DNA of 14,342 nucleotides from UBA9547 sp044349205 (GTDB taxonomy: Bacteria > Bacteroidota > Bacteroidia > Cytophagales > UBA9547). Position numbers and translations under genes: made by a program. Below are positions 1-6,810 of the stretch, piece after piece (the stretch's first letter is position 1; each line of letters starts with the position of its first letter). The notes below the pieces were generated by a model. That model was not told where the DNA came from. It did not search any database and saw only the letters and a list, made by a program, of their open reading frames with translations. The stretch covers positions 1 to 14,342 of the forward strand of contig JBIKRJ010000041.1 in NCBI GenBank assembly GCA_044349205.1. Reading direction: 5' to 3'.

Positions 1-43
1 TTTTATTACAGTTGTTTTTTCAAAACAAATAATCGTTAATCCT

Positions 44-1522
44 TTACTCCAAAATCATCCAGCCCCAGCCGCTGTAGTTGTTTTCTTCGTCTGCCGTTTG
101 AAATCCGTTCGTAAAAACTAGTTGTTTGGTTGCAAGCCCTGTTTTTGCCAATTCCTCTTGCAAAGCTGTTTTCATTTTTTCGTAGGCACTCACAGGGTCG
201 ATTGGTGCATTTTCACATATTCCCAAAGGAAAAATTACCATATTGATTTTCCATTCTGGGTGTGCTTGAAATAGTTTTGACAGTCGTTTGCATTCCAACG
301 ATGCACCCGGCAAAAGCTGGTAATTAGTGCTGTCGTACAGGGCCTTATTGCCATGATAAAGTGTTTCTATTTCGGGCTTGGGCAGTGTCGCTTCAATTTC
401 TTCTTTTCGCGATTTTGTTTCTTGCCTCGTGTCGTAGGTTTGTGACCAAAAGAAAAGTTCGTTGCCCGATGTGACGGCCACATCATAGGCAATTCCCACG
501 GGAAGCACCGCTGTGAATTTTCCGTCCAAATCAATGCGACTGATGGAAATGGGCTGCCCCGTTATGTTGTCGGATATTTGCAAATATCCATTGGTGGGTT
601 GTTTGGGCGAGATGGTGGCGGTACCAGTAAGTAGCAACACGCGCGATGGTTGGAAATTGGCAGGTGTTTTGGCTTTGAAAATGTTCAAATAGCCATTCCA
701 TAGATTGGAATACACAACAGATTCACCCTGAGGGGTAAAATCTGCATACTTTTCATCATCGGCAGTGTTGAGGAAGTCCATATTTTGTGGCTCCGACCAT
801 TGCAATCCGTTTTTTCGGGTCATGTACAAATCGTAGCCACCTTTGCTGTCGGTTCTTTTTGAACTGAATGTCAGTGTTTTACCGTCTTTAGCTATGCGCG
901 GGGCCATTACACTAAAAGCGTTGATATGCGCGGGCATTTCTATAGGTTCTTTGAAAAGTTCTTGCCCTTTGTGTTCGGCTACATACAGTTTACATTGGTC
1001 GCAACCTGCATTGGCCATGGTAGCACATCGTACGAAATAGAGAAATTTCCCGTCGGGCGACAGGCTAGGGTAGCCCTCGGCTCCAGCGCTGTTCACGGGT
1101 TTACCCAAGTTTTGAGGTATTGTCCATTTGCCTTCTTTTTTATCGGTAAACCAAATGTCGAAGCCACCCACGCCCCCTATTTTTTTACTTGTAAAATAAA
1201 TGGTGTTGCCATCGGCAGAAATAGAATGGGCGCCATACAAATTCAAAATACCCGATTTGTTCACAATTTCCACTTCTTCGGGTGTTCCCCAGTTTTCACC
1301 GCCACCTTTATTATAACTAATTTTCATTAGTAATCTATTTTCGTCTGTTATGTGGTGGTTGTCTGTACTGAAAATCATGGTCATGCCATCGGCGCTGATA
1401 GAAGGCGCAAAATGATTGAAATTGGGCATGTTGATTTGAACAGGCAATTTCAATCGCACAGGCTGAGCATATAGTTGTGTGCATAGAGGCAATAGCAATA
1501 TGCTGATGTACTGTATTCTCAT
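44..1522 (-). CDS. Secreted PD40 beta-propeller protein with degenerate OmpA-like C-terminal domain
   Basis: This is a 492-aa protein with an N-terminal signal peptide (basic start, hydrophobic residues 6-18, likely cleavage after LYA at residue 19). Residues about 36-285 hold at least five WD40-like PD40 repeats, recognisable by SADG/SPDG/AKDG turns followed by Y/F-F-S/T strands and GG-YDL/FDIW segments (around 42, 101, 155, 211 and 262). Residues about 295-380 resemble a carboxypeptidase-regulatory-like beta-sandwich. Residues about 388-492 have the strand-helix-strand layout of an OmpA/Pal peptidoglycan-binding domain, but the usual Asp and Arg ligands are not recognisable. PD40 plus OmpA proteins are common outer-membrane or periplasmic proteins in Bacteroidota. 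A cell-envelope scaffold role is inferred. Blade 3 carries Cys166, Cys174 and Cys177. The gene is divergent from the ATP-grasp operon. The ATG at 1520-1522 is supported by the signal peptide that follows it. Confidence 0.85.
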   Translation of the reverse strand: MRIQYISILLLPLCTQLYAQPVRLKLPVQINMPNFNHFAPSISADGMTMIFSTDNHHITDENRLLMKISYNKGGGENWGTPEEVEIVNKSGILNLYGAHSISADGNTIYFTSKKIGGVGGFDIWFTDKKEGKWTIPQNLGKPVNSAGAEGYPSLSPDGKFLYFVRCATMANAGCDQCKLYVAEHKGQELFKEPIEMPAHINAFSVMAPRIAKDGKTLTFSSKRTDSKGGYDLYMTRKNGLQWSEPQNMDFLNTADDEKYADFTPQGESVVYSNLWNGYLNIFKAKTPANFQPSRVLLLTGTATISPKQPTNGYLQISDNITGQPISISRIDLDGKFTAVLPVGIAYDVAVTSGNELFFWSQTYDTRQETKSRKEEIEATLPKPEIETLYHGNKALYDSTNYQLLPGASLECKRLSKLFQAHPEWKINMVIFPLGICENAPIDPVSAYEKMKTALQEELAKTGLATKQLVFTNGFQTADEENNYSGWGWMILE

Positions 1523-1661
1523 AATCTAAATATTCTGCAAAAGAATCATTTTGTACTTCATATTCAATACCTACGCTACTGAAGCGTCTTTCAGATTGTT
1601 TTTTTGTATTCTTTACCTTATTTTAGAACCGCCTATTTTCATTTTAGGGTTTTTCTCTTAG

Positions 1662-4205
1662 ATGTTGATTCCTGTAAAACGTAGCAATGATGCTTTCATG
1701 CCATCGCCCGAAATTGGGTACGACGAATCGCTTGCTTCCAACGGTGAGCTAAAACAAGAATGGCAAACATTATTACAAAATTTAGCACAACTGGGCGAGT
1801 CTGACCTAGTTCAGCGCAATCAGGATTTGCAAAGGCTATTGCGCGAAAACGGAGTTTCCTACAATGTGTACGAAGGCCATTTGGCCACGGCGCGCAACTG
1901 GAATTTAGATCCTGTGCCTTGGGTTTTGAGCGGCCAAGATTGGTTCAAAGTAGAACAAGGCCTAAAGCAACGAGCCGAACTCCTTAATTTTATTTTCAAA
2001 GATTTGTACGGCCCCAAAAAACTATTGAAAACGGGGGGTATTCCGCACGAACTTATTTTCTGTCACCGAGGCTTTTTGCGGCCTTGCGACGGTATTCCAC
2101 ACCCTACCGAATATCCATTGGCCCTTTATTCTACCGATGTGGCGCGTGGCCCGGAAGGACAAATGTGGGTAATAAACGACAAAACCCAGGCTCCTTCAGG
2201 CATGGGCTATGCACTGGAAAACAGAACGGCGATGAAAAGGGTGTTGCCCGATATGTACAAGGCACAACCAGTCCGAAAAATCTCTGATTTTTTCAATGTG
2301 TATTACCATTCGCTATGCCAACTAGCGCCCAAAAAGAAAGAAAATCCCCGAATTGCCCTGCTTACTCCAGGTGAAAAAAACGAGACATATTTCGAGCATG
2401 CGTTTCTTGCCGATTATTTGGGCATTAATTTGGTGCAGGGTTACGACTTGCTTGTAAAAGATAGCCGTGTTTGGATTAAAACCATTCACGGATTGGAACA
2501 GATAGACATCTTGGTGCGTCGTGTCGACGATATTTTTTGTGACCCTTTGGAATTTCGTTCCGACTCGCAACTGGGTGTTCCTGGGTTGTTGGAAGCCATT
2601 CGCCAAGGCAATATAGCCATGGCCAATCCGCTGGGAAGTGGTGTGCTCGAGAATTCGGGCTTGATGCCATTCTTGAATAACATTTGTAAAATACATTTTG
2701 GGCAAGATTTGATATTGCCTACTGTGGCTACTTGGTGGTGTGGCCAAGTCAAAGAACTGCAATATGTCATTTCGCATTTCGACGAATTGATTATCAAAAA
2801 AATAGATCGCTATTCGGGTAGCCCCACTTTTATGCCCTCGGGCATGAGTCGTGCCGACCGAGAAAAACTCTTGAAACGCATAAAACACGAACCATATTTG
2901 TATGTGGGTCAAGAGAAAATTAGTTTTTCGACTGTACCTTCATTGGTAGGCGATACACTAGAACCACGTTTTTCAGTTTTGCGAAGTTTTGCCGTAGCCG
3001 ATAGCACGGGATATCACATTATGCCAGGCGGGCTTACCCGAACATCGCCCGAAAAAGGAATCTTTATTGTATCGAACCAAGCCGGCGGAGCAAGCAAAGA
3101 CACATGGGTGCTGGAAGAGGGCATAGAGCAGAATCATTCCTTGAATGTTAATTTTGCAAAACCTCCCAAAAATTTGCAAAAAGAGTCGCTTACAAGCCGA
3201 ATGGCCGAAAATCTTTTTTGGGCGGGCAGGTATAGCGAAAGAGTATTGGCCACCTTGCGCCTTATGAAAACCACTTTGAGTTACATTTTGGAAAATCCAA
3301 CCCAAGAACCGTATCAAGTAGTAAAAGACAGGTTGCTTTGTGCTTTGACCCATATAACCATGTCGTATCCTGGCTTTTTAGGCGATGAAAAAAATCCACC
3401 CTGCTTGCCTCAGACACATTTGTTCGAACTTTCGCAAGACGAGTATCTTACAGGTAGTTTGGCGTTTAACATAAAAAATTTAATTCAAGCAATGCAATCG
3501 GTAGGTGGCTACTTGTCAAACGACACGCGTCGCATGATAGAGAGTTTGAAAGAAAACGCCCTTGTCATTAAAAAAATGAAATCGACAAGTTTTTTGATCT
3601 TGTCAAATGCGCTTGATAAATTGTACAATGCCTTGGTTTCGCTTCTTGGCTTCATTACCGAAAGTATGCCGCGCGAACAGGGCTGGCTCATGTTCCAGTC
3701 GGGGAGAAAAGTTGAACGTTCTTCCCTCATCGCTTCCCTGGCGCGTGCCACATTGGTTTACAAAGACCAGGATTTTGTGCAGCAACAGGTGTTAGAGGCG
3801 GTTTTGCGCAGCAACCAGCTTATCTCCACCTATCGTTACAAATACCGTACCCATTTAAATTTGGAACACGCCCTTCAATTATTGCTTTTCGACGAAAACA
3901 ACCCGCGTTCCATTGCCTACCAACTTCAAAAATTGATGATATACCTTCGTAATTTGACAAGCGAAGACGACGATGCAACATTTGGCAAAGACCAAAAATT
4001 GGTTTTGGAAGCACACACCAAACTAATTCTTACCGATTTGGGCGATTTGCTTCAAGAGAAAGGCAGTGAGACGGTTCGCTTGAAATTGGATGCCCTGCTA
4101 AGTGAATTGTCCGATTTGTTGATGCAATGTTCGGTCACTATAAATCAAAAATATTTCAGTCATACAACGGAGGTAAAGAATTTAATTATGTCGGGTAAAG
4201 CTTAG
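1662..4205 (+). CDS. Fused circularly permuted ATP-grasp / alpha-E domain protein
   Basis: This is an 847-aa fusion. Residues about 18-480 match the circularly permuted type-2 ATP-grasp family (former DUF404/DUF407). Landmarks are the YDE start of the domain near 20, NDKTQAPSGMGYALENR at 172-188, VRRVDDIFCDPLEFR at 285-299, LGVPGLL at 304-310, NPLGSGVLENSG at 322-333 and TWWCG at 357-361. Residues about 508-840 are an all-helical alpha-E domain (former DUF403), starting with SRMAENLFWAGRYSER at 512-527. ATP-grasp enzymes of this type are predicted to form amide or peptide bonds through an acyl-phosphate. The substrate is unknown. In many bacteria the two domains are separate neighbouring genes, and here they are one chain. 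A transglutaminase-like gene follows after four bases, so the two are almost certainly cotranscribed. The start is ATG 1662; ATG 1698 (M13) is an alternative that would still precede the conserved domain. The protein has no signal peptide and is probably cytoplasmic. Confidence 0.92.
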   Translation: MLIPVKRSNDAFMPSPEIGYDESLASNGELKQEWQTLLQNLAQLGESDLVQRNQDLQRLLRENGVSYNVYEGHLATARNWNLDPVPWVLSGQDWFKVEQGLKQRAELLNFIFKDLYGPKKLLKTGGIPHELIFCHRGFLRPCDGIPHPTEYPLALYSTDVARGPEGQMWVINDKTQAPSGMGYALENRTAMKRVLPDMYKAQPVRKISDFFNVYYHSLCQLAPKKKENPRIALLTPGEKNETYFEHAFLADYLGINLVQGYDLLVKDSRVWIKTIHGLEQIDILVRRVDDIFCDPLEFRSDSQLGVPGLLEAIRQGNIAMANPLGSGVLENSGLMPFLNNICKIHFGQDLILPTVATWWCGQVKELQYVISHFDELIIKKIDRYSGSPTFMPSGMSRADREKLLKRIKHEPYLYVGQEKISFSTVPSLVGDTLEPRFSVLRSFAVADSTGYHIMPGGLTRTSPEKGIFIVSNQAGGASKDTWVLEEGIEQNHSLNVNFAKPPKNLQKESLTSRMAENLFWAGRYSERVLATLRLMKTTLSYILENPTQEPYQVVKDRLLCALTHITMSYPGFLGDEKNPPCLPQTHLFELSQDEYLTGSLAFNIKNLIQAMQSVGGYLSNDTRRMIESLKENALVIKKMKSTSFLILSNALDKLYNALVSLLGFITESMPREQGWLMFQSGRKVERSSLIASLARATLVYKDQDFVQQQVLEAVLRSNQLISTYRYKYRTHLNLEHALQLLLFDENNPRSIAYQLQKLMIYLRNLTSEDDDATFGKDQKLVLEAHTKLILTDLGDLLQEKGSETVRLKLDALLSELSDLLMQCSVTINQKYFSHTTEVKNLIMSGKA

Positions 4206-4209
4206 TCGT

Positions 4210-5088
4210 TTGGTATACGAAGTCATCCATAAAACCTTGTACTCTTACCAAGTGGCGGTAAGTCATTGCCATAGCAAAGTATGGTTGGTGCCACGCAACT
4301 TGCCAGGTCAGAAGTGTTTAGAAGTGGAATTTGATATTTTGCCCAAACCTGCAGTTGTATACGAATTGACTGATTTTTTTGGCAATACGCCGAAGTATTT
4401 TTCCATTCAGGAAAGCCATACCGAACTTATGGTCAAGGTGAGGAGTAAAGTAGAAGTGCTACCTGCACCCTTGAAGCAGTTAAATATGTACAGTGGAATG
4501 TCTTGGGAGCGCGCGCGCGACAAATTGTCTGAATTGCACGAAGACTTCACCGACATATATCACTTCAAGTATGAGTCGGAGCATGTGCCATTGGATCAAG
4601 AAGTGCATGACTATGCAGCCCGATTCTTTTTGCCAAACAAACCCTTGATCGAAGTGGCGCACGACCTTATGCGCCATATATATCTTGAATTCGAATTTGT
4701 AACTGGATATTCCACGGTTTCTACCCCTTTGCACCAAATAATTCAGCACAGAAAAGGGGTTTGTCAAGATTTTGCCCATTTGGGAATTGCTTGTTTGCGT
4801 TCACACGGCTTGGCGGCAAGGTATGTAAGCGGATATATTGAAACAGTTGCACCCACAGGGAAAGAAAAATTGGTAGGTGCCGACGCATCGCATGCATGGT
4901 TTTCTGTTTACTTGCCCGGAGAGGGTTGGTACGATTTTGACCCAACCAATAATATGATACCAGCCGATCAACACATTACACTTGCTTGGGGCAGGGATTA
5001 TTCAGATGTAACGCCCATGCGGGGCGTGATTTTGAGTGGCGGCGCCCACAAGCTGGAAGTTGAAGTGGACATGAAACGCATTGGTTAA
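4210..5088 (+). CDS. Transglutaminase-like cysteine protease/transferase of the ATP-grasp/alpha-E system
   Basis: This 292-aa protein has the bacterial transglutaminase N-terminal region (about 1-85, beginning VYEVIHKTLYSYQ) followed by a transglutaminase-like core. The catalytic triad is visible: Cys185 in RKGVCQDFAH, His228 in ADASHAWFSVY and Asp244 in WYDFDPTNN. The C-terminal HITLAWGRDYSDVTPMRG (255-272) is a family hallmark. Members could hydrolyse or form isopeptide/amide bonds. Linked to an ATP-grasp/alpha-E protein, the likely role is processing or transfer of the peptide that the ligase makes, which is inference. The start is TTG at 4210: in this frame a stop lies at 4183-4185 and there is no ATG before the conserved N-terminus. 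The start is four bases past the previous stop, so translation probably depends on coupling. There is no signal peptide. The gene ends two bases before the convergent gene at 5091. Confidence 0.92.
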   Translation: MVYEVIHKTLYSYQVAVSHCHSKVWLVPRNLPGQKCLEVEFDILPKPAVVYELTDFFGNTPKYFSIQESHTELMVKVRSKVEVLPAPLKQLNMYSGMSWERARDKLSELHEDFTDIYHFKYESEHVPLDQEVHDYAARFFLPNKPLIEVAHDLMRHIYLEFEFVTGYSTVSTPLHQIIQHRKGVCQDFAHLGIACLRSHGLAARYVSGYIETVAPTGKEKLVGADASHAWFSVYLPGEGWYDFDPTNNMIPADQHITLAWGRDYSDVTPMRGVILSGGAHKLEVEVDMKRIG

Positions 5089-5090
5089 AT

Positions 5091-5480
5091 TCAGCGTTGC
5101 GGATAGTTTTTGTTGAATTTGAGCCGTATGTAGTACATAAGGGAATGTTCTTCTATGGCCACATATTTGTCCGAATGTACAATCTCATTCAGCCTATCAA
5201 CCATATACAGGTAGGTTTGCAAATCAAGGTTCACTCTTTCGGACATTAGCTTAATTGCTTCCCTTCTTTCGGCATCATTTTGTATGGGGAATGCCAATAT
5301 TTCTGAAATAATCTTCTCCTTTTCCTGCTCCGATAAATTGAAATATTCCCTTAGCAGTTTGTCGAGGTTATTGTTTAGTACGGTCGTTTCTTTTGAGGTT
5401 ACAATGAAATCGGAAACCGAAACCGAGTTGTATAAAAAAGTGATAACGTATTTTTCGTCCCAATGTAAAGGTATTTCCAT
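5091..5480 (-). CDS. Uncharacterised 129-aa helical protein downstream of recA
   Basis: I do not recognise this protein with confidence. It is 129 aa, soluble-looking and charged. It has a short beta-like N-terminus (about 1-28) and then several amphipathic helices: about 36-45, 49-64 (LSEQEKEKIISEILAF), 69-80, 83-100, and a last helix carrying EEHSLMYYIRLKF. The spacing of acidic positions and the SDKYVAIEEHSL segment faintly recall TerB-like domains, but this is a weak resemblance. It reads in the same direction as recA. The recA stop is at 5584, a strong hairpin lies between, and the ATG at 5478-5480 comes 18 nt after the hairpin, so expression could rely on read-through or an unseen promoter. 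It converges with the transglutaminase gene with a gap of two bases. Codon use and composition are ordinary for the window, which supports a real gene. Confidence 0.6.
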   Translation of the reverse strand: MEIPLHWDEKYVITFLYNSVSVSDFIVTSKETTVLNNNLDKLLREYFNLSEQEKEKIISEILAFPIQNDAERREAIKLMSERVNLDLQTYLYMVDRLNEIVHSDKYVAIEEHSLMYYIRLKFNKNYPQR

Positions 5481-5492
5481 AAAGTATTTCTT

Positions 5493-5542
5493 AAAAATTA
5501 CCTGAATTAATCACCTGGTTATCTAAGTGATTAATTCAGGTA
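5493..5542 (-). terminator. Intrinsic terminator hairpin downstream of recA
   Basis: A perfect 16-bp inverted repeat has arms at 5499-5514 and 5527-5542, and a 12-nt loop. On the minus strand the stem is followed by A and then five T (5497 down to 5493), as expected for termination of the recA transcript 42 bases past the recA stop. On the plus strand no T-run follows, so it is a poor terminator for the transglutaminase operon. The stem has only 5 G/C pairs of 16, and the T-run is short, so termination may be partial. It also lies just before the ATG of the 129-aa gene. Confidence 0.7.
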
Positions 5543-5583
5543 TGAAATTAGAAAAAATACTTGATTTTCGCCTTTTTAAATTT

Positions 5584-6615
5584 TTATTCTACTTCGGCTG
5601 TGACTTTGGCAGCTGGTACGGCATCCCCTTTTATTTTTTCCTTGATGGCTTTTTCCAATTCCTCCATCAGTTCAGGATTGTCGAGCAGCAAATCGCGTAC
5701 GGTGTCGCGACCTTGTCCCAACTTGTTGCCTTTGTACGCAAACCATGATCCTGATTTTTGAATAATGTCCAATTCAACACCTAAATCCAATATTTCGCCT
5801 ACTTTGGAAATGCCTTGTCCGTACATGATGTCAAATTCCACTACTTTGAAAGGCGGCGCTACCTTGTTTTTCACCACTTTTACTTTAGTACGGTTGCCAT
5901 ATATTTCATCTCCATCTTTCAGTTGGCCTACACGACGAATATCGAGTCGAACTGAAGCATAGAATTTGAGCGCGTTGCCACCCGTTGTGGTTTCAGGGTT
6001 GCCAAACATTACGCCTATTTTTTCGCGCAATTGGTTGATGAAGATACAACAGCAACCTGTTTTGTTGATGGTACCTGTCAGTTTTCTTAATGCCTGTGAC
6101 ATGAGTCGTGCTTGAAGACCCATTTTGCTGTCGCCCATTTCCCCTTCCAATTCTGCTTTGGGTACAAGTGCCGCGACCGAGTCTATCACAATGACATCGA
6201 TAGCACCTGAACGAATCAGATGCTCAGCTATTTCCAATGCCTGTTCGCCATTATCGGGTTGAGAGATAAGAAGGTTCTCGGTATTAATTCCCAATTTTTC
6301 GGCATAGCTTTTATCGAAAGCATGTTCGGCATCGATGAAAGCGGCCAATCCGCCGGCTTTTTGGGCTTCAGCAATGGTGTGCATGGCAATAGTGGTTTTT
6401 CCCGATGATTCTGGTCCGTAAATTTCAATGACACGACCGCGAGGGAAGCCTCCTACGCCTAAGGCGATATCCAATCCTAGTGAGCCAGAAGAAATGGCAG
6501 GGATGTCCACCACTCTTTCGTCGCTTAATTTCATGACAATTCCTTTGCCATACTCTTTTTCCAATTTGTCGATTGTAAGCCTTAAGGCTTTGAATTTTTC
6601 TGAGTTATCTGCCAT
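5584..6615 (-). CDS. recA: Recombinase RecA
   Basis: This 343-aa protein is full length for RecA. The Walker A motif GPESSGKT is at 67-74, Walker [11 protein letters not shown] at 141-150, the L1 region around 155-165, and the L2 region [18 protein letters not shown] at 204-221. QLREKIG at 195-201 and the acidic, Lys-rich C-terminal tail are also typical. RecA forms ATP-dependent filaments on single-stranded DNA, drives strand exchange, and acts as co-protease for LexA-type repressors. Three successive cysteines (188-190) precede IFINQ; a Cys-rich strand here is familiar in Bacteroidota RecA. The gene is divergent from a self-cleaving-type S24 repressor, with 195 bp between them containing a palindrome and a TATATTTG -7 box reading towards recA. 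A hairpin terminator follows the stop. Identification is certain. Confidence 0.99.
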   Translation of the reverse strand: MADNSEKFKALRLTIDKLEKEYGKGIVMKLSDERVVDIPAISSGSLGLDIALGVGGFPRGRVIEIYGPESSGKTTIAMHTIAEAQKAGGLAAFIDAEHAFDKSYAEKLGINTENLLISQPDNGEQALEIAEHLIRSGAIDVIVIDSVAALVPKAELEGEMGDSKMGLQARLMSQALRKLTGTINKTGCCCIFINQLREKIGVMFGNPETTTGGNALKFYASVRLDIRRVGQLKDGDEIYGNRTKVKVVKNKVAPPFKVVEFDIMYGQGISKVGEILDLGVELDIIQKSGSWFAYKGNKLGQGRDTVRDLLLDNPELMEELEKAIKEKIKGDAVPAAKVTAEVE

Positions 6616-6726
6616 TTTTTTAAAATATAATGTGTGAAAATAGGTGCTTCTTTTTTTGTCCTTATGAAAAATTGGATTTCAGCTTTCTTCGGCAAATTAC
6701 AATTTTTCTATCGGCTAAGCGAATTC

Positions 6727-6749
6727 ATTTGCTAATAATATTGGCAAAT
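6727..6749. promoter_or_regulatory. Palindromic operator candidate between recA and the S24 repressor
   Basis: This is a 23-bp imperfect palindrome with arms ATTTGCTAATA (6727-6737) and TATTGGCAAAT (6739-6749) around a single central A. Ten of eleven positions pair, and the exception is T6733 against G6743. It overlaps the end of the recA -7 box (6745-6752) and lies where the -33 region of the repressor promoter would be, relative to its -7 box at 6760-6767. A dimeric HTH protein bound here could block both promoters. Binding by the neighbouring repressor is inference from position and symmetry. Confidence 0.65.
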
Positions 6750-6752
6750 ATA
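6745..6752 (-). promoter_or_regulatory. Candidate recA -7 box (TATATTTG)
   Basis: On the minus strand 6752 to 6745 reads TATATTTG, a full match to the Bacteroidota -7 consensus TAnnTTTG. Transcription would start near 6738, giving a recA leader of about 120 nt. I see no TTG at the expected -33 distance, so the promoter may be weak. The box overlaps the palindrome. Confidence 0.5.
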
Positions 6753-6759
6753 ATGCTAA

Positions 6760-6767
6760 TAATTTTG
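6760..6767 (+). promoter_or_regulatory. Candidate repressor-gene -7 box (TAATTTTG)
   Basis: TAATTTTG at 6760-6767 matches TAnnTTTG exactly. A TTG at 6741-6743, inside the palindrome, lies 16 bases upstream, slightly closer than the usual -33 spacing. The predicted start near 6774 leaves a leader of about 37 nt before ATG 6811. Confidence 0.5.
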
Positions 6768-6810
6768 GTAATCCTAATTTTATTGGTAATTTTATCAAAA
6801 AATTTATTCC

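Larger units (their letters stand above)
6731..6790 (+). repeat. Three degenerate tandem repeats upstream of the repressor gene
   Basis: Three related 18-bp units occur at 6731-6748, 6755-6772 and 6773-6790, each of the form G/C-CTAAT, six A/T-rich bases, TTGG, then C/T-AA. Units 1 and 2 agree at 15 of 18 positions, and units 2 and 3 at 14 of 18. The first unit is the core of the 23-bp palindrome; the other two are less symmetric. Such arrays can be successive operator sites of graded affinity. A/T-richness alone could produce part of the similarity. Confidence 0.5.

Noticed and set aside
11..30. Short inverted repeat (TTGTTTT / AAAACAA) downstream of the PD40 gene as a terminator
   Set aside because: The stem is seven A/T-rich pairs with a single G/C, and no T-run follows it on the minus strand.
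1571..1594. Small inverted repeats (ACGCT/AGCGT and CTGAA/TTCAG) in the divergent gap before the ATP-grasp gene
   Set aside because: Five-base arms overlapping one another are expected by chance, and no -7 box is linked to them.
1523..1661. Promoters for the PD40 gene and the ATP-grasp operon
   Set aside because: Only partial matches to TAnnTTTG (for example TATTTTCA near 1634) are present, so no site could be supported.
2322..2912. 196-residue open frame on the minus strand inside the ATP-grasp gene
   Set aside because: It lies fully within a strongly supported coding region, on the opposite strand, and shows no domain features, so it is a shadow frame.
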